This document shows, one piece after another, positions 45,086-57,381 of a stretch of DNA of 64,000 bases. The translations under genes were made by a program, and so were the position numbers. The notes under the pieces are model-generated. The model had not been told where the DNA came from. It did no database searches and was given only the letters and a program-made list of their open reading frames with translations. Each line of letters starts with the position of its first letter. The stretch's first letter is position 1. This DNA comes from Flaccisagitta enflata (Eukaryota; Chaetognatha; Sagittoidea; Aphragmophora), in the NCBI GenBank assembly GCA_965153355.1, contig OZ231126.1, positions 86,366,001 to 86,430,000 of the forward strand, given 5' to 3'.

Positions 45086-48000
45086 GCCAACGGAATCTCG
45101 CTGATGGCGACGAGGGAAACTAAAGACGGACGACACACTTGGTACGCTAAAATGCTCGAGACGCAGCCGACCGCCTGATGAACACCGAGTAACGCGACGG
45201 TGAGGCCGATGAGCGGCGTGAACGGAGCGGAGATCTCCTTCATAGTCTCGAAGGTGACGGGTAACGTGACGGAGCAAACGAGGACCGTCAATCCGCCGTC
45301 AAATAAACCCCAAAGTGACCAATGAATGTCCTCCCCGAATATGTTGATAGCCATCATGAAGATAGAGTAAGTGAGTCCCGACGCGATGGCCAATCCGTGG
45401 CCAAGAGCCGGGTTTAAGTCTTCCGATGGTTCATCATTATCGTCGTCGTTGTTGTTGGAGAATAGAAAGGCGGGTTTTGAGACGAGAATCATGCCAGAGA
45501 CGGACAAAATGACGCTGATAACCAAAAATGGCGATGGTTTCGCGCGGCGCCAAATCGAGTCCATCGTTGAAGTCCAAACGAGATTTATACCGAATAATAA
45601 AGTCACGTCGCCGACTTGAACATTCTGACAAAAAACAAAAAGCGAATGAAATAAACTTAGATAAACAGTCTTTGGACAAAACGAGGAGAGTAGATTTTGC
45701 TGATCACCGTTATGATGCTTAGGCGTAATTGATTTTAAGATGTAGGTTTGTAATTACCTCATGGAAATTTACTAAAGACTGAAAGAATTAACGGAAGAAC
45801 GACTACTACCTGTAGTAATCGTTCAAAATATAGGTTTGTAATTACCTCGAAAAAAATTACTTAGGACCGAAAGAAACTAACGGAAGAATGATTACTCAGT
45901 CATTTTCTATGAGGTAATTACAAGCCTACATTTTGAACGATTACTACAGATAGTAATTGTTCTTCCATTTATTCTTTCAGTCCTTAGCATCATACCGGTG
46001 ATCAGCAAAATCTACTCTCCTCGTTTTGTCCATAGACTGTAAAGTTCAAAAACGTGTTTTTCATCGAAAGGTGAAATTATGTACGATTCACAATCATCGC
46101 TGATTCAATGTTATACAATACAATCGCTCAGTACACAATACAATACAATACAATACAATACAAAACAATACAATACAATACAATAGAATACAATACAATA
46201 CAATACAATACAATACAAAACAATACAATACAATACAATACAATACAAAACAATACAATACAATACAATACAATACAATACAATACAATACAATACAATA
46301 CAATACAATACAATACAAAACAATACAATACCAGTAATGGCGGCTGTCGCCGTGAGGAAAAAAGTCGTAAGCGTTGTTCACTTTTCACCAAGCTTTTGTC
46401 TTCAGTCATTGCAACTTTTTATTTGTTCAAATTGAGAGCAATTGTATGTATTGGTTGCACTGAAAATCAGAGAAAAATAGGACTGAGCCAAATGAGCTAG
46501 ATGAGCTAAGATATTCAAAATCACTCAACTAGACAACCAGCTATGCTTACTGACATGCTTTCTTGTATTTGCATGCTTAAATCATAACATTTATTTATCT
46601 GTTTTAAAATTTAGAAAAAAAAGCAAGCTAAATGAGCTAGAATACTCAAAAACACCCTCACAGATGAGCAACTCTGCTCACTGACATGCTTTCTTGTATT
46701 TGCATGCTAAAACATGTATCAAAACATTTATTCATTTATCGCATTTTAAATCAGAAAAACAGACTGAGCTAAATGAGCTAGATGAGCTAGAATACTAAAA
46801 AACACCTTCACAGATGAGCAGCTATGCTCATAAACATGTTTTCTTGTATTTGCATGTTCAAACAAATATAGATACACTTTTTTATTGATCCTACATAAAA
46901 TCATAAAAAATTGAAAAAAAATCAATTTGAATTATTGGTAAATAAATCTTTAAAAAATCATAGCGCGAAATATATTTGTCGTAGAGAATTCTGCTTGGTG
47001 CCAAATGAAAGAGAATTATTAAATTTACTTACCTAGGTAAAGAAGTGCGTCCAACTTTATGACGGTTCACAATTGAGATTTTTAGCTCGTGCGTCGAGAA
47101 GCATAACGTCAGCTAGTATTTCAAATTTCAGGACAATCGCATCAATAGTTTAGAAGTTACGGCCTTTTTAATACTTAAAAAGTAAAAGAGAAAACCGACG
47201 TTCTTTTTTTCTGTTTTTTCTTTGAACTTGCCCCCAATCAAATTTTTAAATTTTTAAAAAAAAATAATTTTACAGGTTTTGGATCTAGGCGAATAAAACA
47301 ATTTCCTATCAATTGCACCCCACTTTTGAAAACCATTTTTCAAAAAAATATTTTGTGATTTTTTTTTCTAAGTCCCTGACGCGCGATACAAAAAAATTTC
47401 AAAGTTTTAAAAAAAAAAAAAAATGAAAATACAAGATTTTGGATCTAGGCAAATCAAACAATTTCCTATTGATTGCACCCCACTTTTGAAAACCCTTTTT
47501 CAAAAAAATATTTTGTGTCCCTGACGCGCGACATAAAAATTTTCTCAGTTTCTTGAAAAAAGTGAAAATACAAGATTGTGGATCTAGGCAAATCAAACAA
47601 TTTCCTATTGATTGCACCCCACTTTTTTTTTCCAAAAAAAATTCTCAACAAGGGCTTTTTTGGGGGCCCTTAGGGGCCCCTAAGAAGAAAATAATAATGT
47701 TTAGTTAAAGCCGACGGCGAGAGAAATCAAATCTCCGTCGAACAAGACCAAGAACGCCTAGATCGGTGGTGTATAGAGCCTGTAACAACAGTCAACACTT
47801 CAGGGGGCGAGTTTTTTTCAAAGCGAGATCAGCTTTCAGCCTTAGAAATTCCAAGTTGTAGATCAAGGCCTAACTTACCCTATCAATTTCATTGGAGGCC
47901 ACATTCGGTCGGTGGAGACCCTCAACTTTCCCATAAGAAAATGAAAACCCTGTTTCTCTCGAATATGTCAAAAAGTCGAAGACTGACTTCGACTTTTTTC

Positions 48001-48466
48001 CCGACAATACAATACAATACAATACAATACAAAACAATACAATACAATACAATACAATACAATACAATACACTCGCTCTTACCTTCAGTGCAAAAACATA
48101 GAGAACCTGAGTAGCTGAAGGCAAAAAGGAGAACAGCGACGCTTTGACGACCATGGACTTTTCCTAAAAAGAACAGGTTTGCGATGTTGTGTCTGAATGG
48201 ACAAAATACGAAAATAGTGAACAATTTAACATGACCGGAAGGTAGTGGTCATTTAGGACACTCACCACTTGTCGCCAAACCGTGGAGATGCCGACTGTAC
48301 AGATGAGGAACATGGTGGCCCCGACGACGATGTTGATAACGAATCCGTTGACAGTTCGTACCAATCCAGATAACATGTCGTAGAAAGACCAACAAAAACT
48401 AGCAAAGAGCGCCAGCAGAACTCCATTGAGATCGTTATTGGCGTAGAATTTGTCCCAGTTGGGCAT
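45086..48466 (-). CDS. EamA/DMT-superfamily (SLC35G-like) membrane transporter, 3' end missing
   Basis: Exons in transcription order: 48466-48266, 48163-48083, 45624-45086, all with GT-AG borders and matching phase. Start MPNWDKFYANNDLNG, followed at once by helix 1 (GVLLALFASFCWSFYDMLSG). Further helices include VINIVVGATMFLICTVGIST, VTLLFGINLVWTSTMDS, VISVILSVSGMILVSKPAFL and the IASGLTYSIFMMAINI region, with an Asp/Glu loop between halves. Repeated EamA halves are typical of drug/metabolite and nucleotide-sugar exporters; the substrate cannot be told. Exon 3 ends at a perfect donor (GGC|GTAAGT); without splicing it stops two codons later at 45082, missing the last helices. Remaining exon(s) should lie to the left, beyond or within the viral block, and were not found. 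Confidence 0.75.
45665..46040. mobile_element. MITE with 55-bp imperfect TIRs in a transporter intron
   Basis: Starts ACAGTCTTTGGACAAAACGA and ends TCGTTTTGTCCATAGACTGT. The arms continue through AGTAGATTTTGCTGATCACC / GGTGATCAGCAAAATCTACT. The internal part repeats TAGGTTTGTAATTACCTC in both orientations. Non-coding, 376 bp. Confidence 0.8.
46137..46330. repeat. (ATACA)n pentanucleotide microsatellite
   Basis: About 38 units. It abuts dispersed repeat A copy 2; a second (ATACA)n lies at its other end (48004-48070). Confidence 0.95.
46329..48003 (+). mobile_element. Dispersed repeat A, copy 2, with a nested 839-bp insertion
   Basis: 46329-47033 and 47873-48003 match repeat A copy 1 (7217-8180). 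The copy sits between two (ATACA)n arrays, as though inserted into one. Confidence 0.7.
47034..47872. mobile_element. Insertion nested in repeat A, 7-bp target duplication
   Basis: ACTTACC at 47027-47033 is repeated at 47873-47879 around an insert that is absent in copy 1 (8045-8060). The insert has TAGG...CCTA ends and contains a 140-157-bp tandem repeat (GGATCTAGGC...ATTGCACCCC) present three times at 47270-47640. No ORF. Confidence 0.65.
48004..48070. repeat. (ATACA)n microsatellite, right member
   Basis: About 13 units, same motif and strand as 46137-46330. Confidence 0.95.
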
Positions 48467-48559
48467 GATTCTATAAGTGACAAACGCGTTTAGGTCACAC
48501 TCAGTTAATTTGCTCGTACCACTCACTCCGTGTGTCACACACTCCACTGTGCACACGGG

Positions 48560-49020
48560 AGATGATCATGTAAAGACTTTCAATCGTTGCTTAGAAGGGA
48601 AGATTGAATTACTAAAGTAAAATCCGGTAGTCTTTCTTTGGATCATACTCTGGTCTGGGCTATCTCACGTATGTAAGAAAAGGAACAAACTGTTTTTTAT
48701 CATTTTTTTCAGTGATAAGATAAATGAAGCTGCATAAAAGAGAAAAAAAAAAAAAAAAAAAAAAAACACAGCGTTTATGGATTTCTAAAGGAATCGGCTA
48801 TCAAGTAAGAAATCTGCGATCAAATTCGTCAGATAAGGCAAGTAAACCAGTCATTCAGTTCCGCAACACTCAATTATTTCCTTTATGAAGCTCGATTTGG
48901 TACGAGGTGTTCAATCTGAAAATGGCAAGAGTTGAAAAACTTACATTGTTAAACTCGCCAGGTTAGTGATTTCATTGGTTTGAGATCATCTCTCCCTTCT
49001 ATATCCTCATTGAATTCAAC
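48560..49020. other. Intergenic, upstream of the transporter gene
   Basis: AT-rich with an A-run (48745-48768). It would hold the transporter promoter; no motif was identified with confidence. Confidence 0.3.
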
Positions 49021-49058
49021 TTTTTTTAGTCGCGGACTCGCGACTCTAGACCTTGCTG

Positions 49059-49318
49059 TGTCGGTCGGTCGGTCGGTCGGTCGGTCGGTCGGTCGGTCGG
49101 TCGGTCGGTCGGTCGGTCGGTCGGTCGGTCGGTCGGTCGGTCGGTCGGTCGGTCGGTCGGTCGGTCGGTCGGTCGGTCGGTCGGTCGGTCGGTCGGTCGG
49201 TCGGTCGGTCGGTCGGTCGGTCGGTCGGTCGGTCGGTCGGTCGGTCGGTCGGTCGGTCGGTCGGTCGGTCGGTCGGTCGGTCGGTCGGTCGGTCGGTCGG
49301 TCGGTCGGTCGGTCGGTC
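49059..49318. repeat. (GGTC)n array, about 65 units
   Basis: Pure GGTC for about 260 bp, then GGTCCATC variants. It is an expansion of the internal tetramer run of Rep-G. The Thr/Asp/Arg/Pro and Gly/Arg/Ser/Val repeat frames are artefacts. Confidence 0.95.
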
Positions 49319-49427
49319 CATCGGTCGGTCGGTCCATCGGTCGGTCGGTCCATCGGTCCGTCGGTAACGTTAACAAAATATGAGCATTTTTTGTTAATCT
49401 GCTCTTGCCCAACCGTCCGCGACTGAG

Positions 49428-49954
49428 CAGTCAGCGGACAAAACACAATAGGTATATATATCACTCCATTGGTTTTGATTCAACCCACTGATGCTGAACA
49501 AAATGCTGTAAACAACAACTGGTTGTTGAAATTACAGCCGGCTGTTAAGTTACAAAGTTGGCAAAAATCTAACTTTCACCAAATAGAATGAGACCTGCAG
49601 ATTCATAATCCTGATAAAATTCCCAGAAATTTGATATGTCACAACATATGCTTTTATATAAAAATAAAAAAAAAATATCAATGTTTAATTTAATTATAAC
49701 ACAATGTTAAAAGAATTATTTTTTACAAAAAATGTTAAGTGTGACATATCGAATTTCTCAGAATTTCATCAGAATTATGAATCTGCAGGTCTCATTCTAT
49801 TTGGTGAAAGTTGAATTTTGCCCACTTTGTAACTTAACAGCCGGCTGTAATTTCAACAACCAATTGTTGTTTACAGCATTCTGTTCAACATCAGTAGGTT
49901 GGATCAAAACCAACGGAGTGATATATATACCTATTGTGTTTCGTCCGCTGACTG
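49428..49954. mobile_element. Foldback MITE with TGAG target duplication
   Basis: TIRs CAGTCAGCGGACAAAACACA ... TGTGTTTCGTCCGCTGACTG (rev-complement with one mismatch) extend into arms of about 210 bp. TGAG flanks both ends (49424-49427, 49955-49958). Non-coding; inner arms resemble the foldback at 10032. Confidence 0.85.
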
Positions 49955-50084
49955 TGAGGGGGAGTGTATACGGCCTTGTTTTTAAGTTTGTTGCTTTGAT
50001 TGGGATGATGAGGATTCAATTTCAACGTCAGATGGTAGCAATAACTTATCTGCTCATTTGGCGGCGAGTCCTTTTCTTGATGTT

Positions 50085-50245
50085 GTAGCTTTTGAAGAAG
50101 TGTTGGCTGCAATTGTTGTTGTTGGTTGTTGGTGAGCTGTCGGCTGCAACTGTTGTTGATGCTGTGGCTGTTGGTGCGCCGTCGGGTGCGTTTGTTGTTG
50201 ATGCTGCGGCTGTTGACGAGCCGGCGGCTGCTACTGTTGTTGAGG
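50085..50245. repeat. GTTGTTGATGCTG minisatellite
   Basis: About three copies of a 45-54-bp GC-richer unit (GTTGTTGATGCTGYGGCTGTTG). Ala/Val-rich and Gln-rich frames across it are judged artefacts. Confidence 0.6.
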
Positions 50246-50664
50246 CCTCGGATGTTGAAAGGAAGGTGATCGCTGATGGTAAGGTGACCGCTCATGGAAA
50301 TCGTACTGAGGCTGGTTATATAAACGTGGTTGCGACCGTAGTATAGGTGTTAAGGCGACCACTCGTCGTACTAAGGCTGATTGTGTGACGGTGGACCATG
50401 TCCTGCCTAAGACAATGATGAATCATCACTCATGAACGACATCGAACAGTCATGGCTATTCAACGTTACTGATGATAGAAACCATGAGATACTATAGTCT
50501 ACTGGCTACAGTGAGTTTCGTGAAAACACAACCGTATTGGAAGATTTGTTCCTGGAATCTTATGTAGCCCTGACACATCACAGAACGTTACAGATTGGCA
50601 GGGAGCGCCACTCATTTCAATGCAGAATGCATAGCTTAGCGTAGCACAACTTGCCTACTATCAC

Positions 50665-51540
<876 letters not shown>

Positions 51541-51800
51541 ACAATATGATAGTAGGTCTTAGTTTGGCTATTATATTTAGAAACGTATATAACCGCCTTA
51601 TTCATTACTATAAAAGAACAGTTACGCCGATGTTTTTTTTTTTTTTTTTTGACATCTTGGTCTCTCCCGAAACACCTCAGACTCGCAAAACAGATCGTCC
51701 TTGGATGTCGATTTTGTGATCAAAAGCCCCAATATATGCCATTATATCCCAATATATGCCATTATCTAGAACGCGCTTTTAAATCTATTTGTCCATCTGT

Positions 51801-51806
<6 letters not shown>

Positions 51807-51864
<58 letters not shown>
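51807..51864. repeat. (CT)n microsatellite
   Basis: About 29 CT units with one T insertion. It directly precedes a CpG-rich patch (51880-52080). Confidence 0.95.
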
Positions 51865-52685
51865 TTTGAGTGAGACGTCTGGCAAAGGCCGTGGGAAGCG
51901 CGTTTTCTTGGCCGTCTTTTGGTGGTGGATTCGACATTCGATGACATTTTTATTGGAATTATTCATAGAAATATTCCGCGAGAGGCCGGAAACGCGGCAA
52001 GACTCCGCGCCGGCCGATGACGATGCGCATTCGCGAGACCACAGCGACAAACCAGATCGTTTTCTCGAGGGAGGGGGGGGGGAAAGAAAGTTGTGACAAA
52101 ATCATGTGTCACTCCTTGGATTAGTATCAAAATGGATCCTGGGTTTGATTGTGTCTGGTATCAGTGATTCGTTTGCGTTATCTCATCCTACGATGTTTTG
52201 CATATTGCAGCGAAAAGACAAACTCTGTTAAGTAAATGTTTTGGCTATGAAGTTGGATGGCTCCACTTGAAATACAACGAAACTTCATGGTCTATCTAAA
52301 ACATCGCAAATTTGAAAGTGGGATTAGCTTTTGATAATTCGCCCTTTTCGAATGGTCATACAAAGAAATCTGCGCGGAACTATTGATACCATGCGATATA
52401 GCTGTAGGCAATCAATTTTCGTGGCTTAGACGCAACACTAACTGTTGAGCGATTTCCATTAATTATTTCCCAGAATCGGTATTTCATGAGCCTCTTTGGT
52501 CTCTTATAGGTCATGTTTACATTGTTTTCTCCTCCTTTGTCACGACGTCTTGTTTCTCTCTGTCTGATTAGAAGCTGACGCGTTGTGCAATTTTCTTCGC
52601 GCAATTTTGATATTTGTGCCGAGGTTGAAGTCTGCGGAAGGGTCACCGGAATCTGGGTGAGACTCGGTCTCCGTCTTTTGAAGTT

Positions 52686-53040
52686 CCACGACACAGAATC
52701 ATGCCACTCGGAATTTACGTCGCGTGCACGCGACTCTTCAACCCGCTATGTTGTACCCATCGGTTGGTCTGTCGGTCGGTCCTGTCTTTTCGAGCGCCAC
52801 GACACAGAATCATGTCACTCGGCTTTTTAGTCACGTCCACATGACTCTTTAACCCGCTATGTTGGTCCATCAGTTGGTCTGTCGGTCGGCCCCGTCTTTT
52901 CGAGCGCCACGACACAGAATCATGTCACTCAGCTTTTTAGTCACGTCCACATGACACTTTAACCCGCTATGTAGGTCCATCAGTTGGTCTGTCGGACGGC
53001 CCCGTCTTTTCCAGTGCCACGACACAGAATCATGTCACTT
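52686..53040 (+). repeat. 110-bp tandem array containing Rep-G ends
   Basis: CCACGACACAGAATCATG starts at 52686, 52797, 52906 and 53017 (period 109-111). Each unit contains an AGTCGCGTGCACGCGACT or diverged AGTCACGTCCACATGACT palindrome and a TTGGTCTGTCGGTCGG run. Confidence 0.85.
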
Positions 53041-53089
53041 GGGGACTTTTCCAGAACCTCGACCTGAATTTCGCGTGGCACCTATTAAT

Positions 53090-53310
53090 TGCAATGAAAT
53101 CACCTTTTGTCTTTCCATTTCAATTGCAAATTCCAAAGACATTGAACATTGTTTTTGTCATTTCTATTGCCAATTCCCTTAAAGTTGCTGATGGTTTTGC
53201 CATTTTCATTTTGCCAATTCCGTTTAAAACCTCGCGAGGGATTGCCATTCCCATTGTGAATTTGATAAGTATTTCCATTGCCATGGTAATCTCCATTGTC
53301 AACGTGATTG
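53090..53310. repeat. Degenerate CATTGCCATTTC-type minisatellite
   Basis: Loose repeats of TTGCCATTTCCATT over about 200 bp; no gene. Confidence 0.5.
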
Positions 53311-53482
53311 TTGTTACCATTATATTTACGTACGGATGTGTGCGTTCAACCCCCCCCCCCCCGCCCCATACCATCCCCATGTCCACGTCCTCAACAACTG
53401 GAAAATGCTTCGGACAATTTTGCTTCTCTACGTTCCACCTCGTCAAGAATCGCCTTCCCACTTTTCTTTCATTCCTGCAAGA

Positions 53483-53487
<5 letters not shown>

Positions 53488-53566
<79 letters not shown>
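53488..53566. repeat. (CT)n microsatellite
   Basis: About 39 CT units. Confidence 0.95.
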
Positions 53567-53568
<2 letters not shown>

Positions 53569-53769
53569 CCTTGTCTCGAGTACAGGTTTAATTATCAATG
53601 TCGTTAGTTTAAATCGCCTTGGCAACATGTGTTGCTGCCAAATGTCCAGACAGAATAAATAAAAGAAAAAAAGATTTCTTTTTTTTTTCCTTATTGGAAA
53701 AAATAAAAGAATAAATGGCATGAAACGCAAAAGAGTGAGGAGGAAAGGGAAAAGAAAGAGAGAAGAAAG

Positions 53770-54420
53770 CAAGAAGAAAAAAAAAGAGTGCTAATCGCCA
53801 TTTTTAGTTCACTTCCTCGTCTGGTATGATTAATGGAACTGCTTCGTTGGCCACTAGGGGCGCTTATTTACAATCCTTCCCCCAGTTCTCCAATCGCCAT
53901 CAGTGTCCATGTCTGGAGTTCTTATTGGTCGCTTTTTTGTCCGTTTTCAGTTTGGTGTAATAAAGCGAACGTCCAACATTCGTTTAAGTCTGAATCATTT
54001 GAAAAAAAAAAGAAAAGAAAAGATATAGTCAGGGATAGCCTCGAACTCATAGTCAATTGTAGTTTTGTAAATTACAATTTAGAATTTTGATAAACATTGT
54101 CAAACATTGTTTCCTAACATGTTCTTCGCTTCACTCCTTTGTGCCCATATGATGTCGGCCATTTCACAATTGAAAATCATTAGGATATCAAAACCGACTT
54201 GAACGGCCCGTCGACGAAAACATGGCCATGCTGCCCATGCATACGGCACACGGTAGACAATGTGTCCCATAAATCCCTCTCGTCATCTTTTATGTGGTTA
54301 TTGACGTTCCCTGAGCTCTTCGTGTTTTTACGAAAATCATGGAATCCAATTTCTCAGTTACTGTTCTGAATTTCTCAATTCCTCAGTGTGTGTTTCTCCT
54401 CCCCTCCTCGTTCGTTACTC
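53770..54420. other. Intergenic, nothing recognised
   Basis: Unique-looking sequence without supported ORFs or repeats. Confidence 0.35.
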
Positions 54421-54533
54421 TCTTTTATTTCTAAAGTACCAACATAGGAGAAAAAGACAACTTTTCCATTTCTCTATACGCCTCTTGACGATCATATGAG
54501 TGATTAGGCTTTACAAAACTGATGAGAGCGATG

Positions 54534-54760
<227 letters not shown>

Positions 54761-54997
54761 ATCGTTTATCTTCTTTCTTTTTTGCGCTCTTCTTCGGCGG
54801 TATGGCAATAATTTCGTCATCAAAATCGTCGTTGTCATCATTTTCTTCATCATCCCGATGTCAACGTCATCCCTTTCTCTGCCGCATCATTGCAGTAAAA
54901 GGCGACAAGAAGTAGAAACACGAGTAATCTGGTAGTACCGTGATGCGTCAAACTCTGGTGCAGAAACAGAACAGAACACACACGAGTGATCTTGTGG

Positions 54998-55141
<144 letters not shown>

Positions 55142-55739
55142 AATGATATCATATGGTAATATGTGTTAAATTTGCCTTGATGGCGTGGGTGACTGAGAAT
55201 GATTAATTTACGCAAAAGACAGTCAGCTTAATAGTAATTTTGGAGCAGAGAATCGCACGCGAGACAGGACATTCAGGCTAAATTTGAGAGCTGGGAGAAT
55301 GAAACATTTTAAATTCATGACGCAATATCATGTTAATTTCCATTTTTTCTTGTTACTACGTTTACATTTTCCGCACCAGTTGGAAAGGATTGTTTTTTAC
55401 ATTTTCCATCATACTTAAGGTAAACTTATGGTATTGATAGAACTTTAAACTATTACGTGGATGGAATTTGACAAGGAAACACTCGCTAAGAATATGAAAC
55501 AAATCAAATACAAAGTAAGCAAGTTACGGAGGGGTAAAAACACGTTTTTTTCTGACAATCCTCGCATTCACTGAACATATTTCCTTTCGAAAGATTTTTT
55601 TTTTTTTGTGCCGACATCTGTCGTCTGACAGTTTATACTGTACTGTAGATACCACAGCATACCATGCCATACTATACCAACCCCTCCTATCCTGTTTCCA
55701 CATCATCTTTACAATTTCGTTGTTTTTTTTTCGTAATTT

Positions 55740-56340
55740 TTCAACCCCTCTCGCCTCAACTTTCACCCTCCCCTTTCACCCTCCCCTTTCACCCTCTCCT
55801 TTCACCCTCTCCTCCGTTTTTCAATTATCTCCAATTTGCTTCGCAAATGCTCCGTTTTTAACAGCTTTTAGGCCATCTTCTCCCTCCCTCTCCGTTTTCC
55901 TTCTTTCCTCCCCTCTCTCCTCTTCCCTTCTACTATCATTGTTCTTCCGTTTCTCCCGACATTCACCTCCTCTATATGTGTTTGTTGTTCTTTTTAAAAG
56001 TTTTTCGACCATCTACTCCCCTTCTCCTCTCTTTTTCCCTCCTCCGTCCTATCTTCCCCTTCGCTCTCCCCTTTCTTCACTCTTTCTTCAATGGCCGTAT
56101 AGTGATACTCCCTTTCGTTTTCTCTGTCCACCCTCATTTCCTCTTTCCCCCATCGTTCCACCATTCTTTCTTTAGCAGCCATAATAAAGCGATGCTCCAT
56201 CTCTCCCCTCCCTTCTCCCTCTCCTTTCTTTCCTCCTCCCATCATCATCCCTTCATTTTTTCTTTAGCGGCCATAAAGCGATGCTCGGAGCTCGCTTCTT
56301 TCCATATCGGCGTCCGGCTCTGACCGGCCTCTCAGATCCC
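55740..56340. repeat. Polypyrimidine tract with 14-bp and longer repeats
   Basis: CCTCCCCTTTCAC units (55755-55812), then three loose copies of a pyrimidine-rich unit ending in a GGCCATA..AGCGATGCT or GGCCGTATAGTGATAC-type segment. Confidence 0.6.
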
Positions 56341-56385
56341 TGCTTTCTTAATAACTCTGATGGGCCCAATTATGCAAATAATTCA

Positions 56386-56390
<5 letters not shown>

Positions 56391-56433
<43 letters not shown>
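56391..56433. repeat. (CT)n microsatellite
   Basis: About 21 CT units. Confidence 0.9.
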
Positions 56434-56436
<3 letters not shown>

Positions 56437-56792
56437 CCTTCCCCGCTGCGTTAGCCTTTTTTTTCTTTCTCTCTTTCTCTTTGCCGATGCTCCCTTGTTT
56501 TCATTCTCGATATAAAGCAATCATCTCAAACGCCCTGATGATATCAACTCCATCATTTGCCCGTCTTCATCTTTTTTTCTTGAGGCTATAAAAGAATCTT
56601 AAAGTTGGCGCTTTTGTGAAGCAAAAAAACAAAACAAATTTTTTTGTTAAGTCTTCGTTTCGCAATTACGAAAGCACAACATTCAATGAATACTGCCTTT
56701 GACCAGAGAAACAAAGTCATTTGCATCAATATTGTTGCGAAAAAGATAAACGAGTATCTGTTTTCATCCTTTTTATTGATTAGCCGGTTCTA

Positions 56793-57381
56793 CAGTATGA
56801 TTCTTTTGAAATGCAACATAAGAAACCTATATATCTCCGCTCCTGAGCATTGTAGTAAGATGCGGATTGCACCATTGGATAGAGCACGAAAAACTATTTT
56901 TTCTATGTCTTTTCTGATGTCATGATGCAATATGACGTATCTCTACCACCAAGCCAGTAAAAACATTGACATCTTCAACATCTCAAAATTGGCTGTCTGA
57001 TTCTGCTTCTAAAAAAAATGAGAAAGATCCGTTCATCAAATAATTGGTGATCATGAGGCCAACTGAATCACAACACAAATATTTTCTTTGGTATGTCCAG
57101 AAAATCACACGGAAGCCCCTTGATTGCTGATTATTTGATCAACTGAACCTCCTCTTTCTTTTTGGAGGGAGAATCAGACAGCCAATTTCTTGACTTTAGA
57201 GATGTCAACGTTTTTACTGGGATCATGGTGGACATATGTCATGAGGCATTATGATATTAGAAAAAACATAGAAAAAATAGTTTTTTGTGCTCTATCCAAT
57301 GGTGCAATCCGCATCTTGCTACGATGCTCAAGAACGGAGATATATAGGTTTCTTATGTTGCATTCCAAAAGAATCATACTG
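56793..57381. mobile_element. Foldback MITE with CAGT ends and TA flanks
   Basis: CAGTATGATTCTTTTG ... CAAAAGAATCATACTG (one mismatch) flanked by TA. Arms of about 210 bp pair over most of their length. No transposase frame; pogo/mariner-like termini. Confidence 0.85.

Larger units (their letters stand above)
49022..49990 (+). mobile_element. Rep-G copy with giant (GGTC)n array, split by a foldback MITE
   Basis: Palindromic end TTTTTAGTCGCGGACTCGCG, the array, then TCTGCTCTTGCCCAACCGTCCGCGAC at 49398-49423. The remaining GGGGAGTGTATACGGCCTTGTT lies at 49959-49980, beyond the nested element. Confidence 0.85.

Noticed and set aside
45371-45722. Plus-strand ORFs over the transporter exon
   Set aside because: Antisense shadows of the exon encoding membrane helices.
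48466-48556. 30-residue N-terminal extension of the transporter
   Set aside because: The first codon is GTG on the coding strand, and the first ATG (48466) directly precedes the first conserved helix.
48949-49464. PTDR- and GRSV-repeat ORFs of up to 171 codons
   Set aside because: Translations of the (GGTC)n array; a period-4 repeat gives the same peptide in every frame of a strand.
49990-50640. Possible decayed coding sequence (an acidic frame DWDDEDSISTSDGSNNL near 50000 and NDIEQSWLFNVTDDRNHE near 50430)
   Set aside because: Resembles transposase-type acidic N-termini, but the frames are short, broken by stops and mixed with a minisatellite; no motif confirms it.
55606-56323. 189- and 115-codon Ser/Pro/Phe-rich ORFs
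   Set aside because: They run through a polypyrimidine tract with internal repeats; composition follows the C/T bias.
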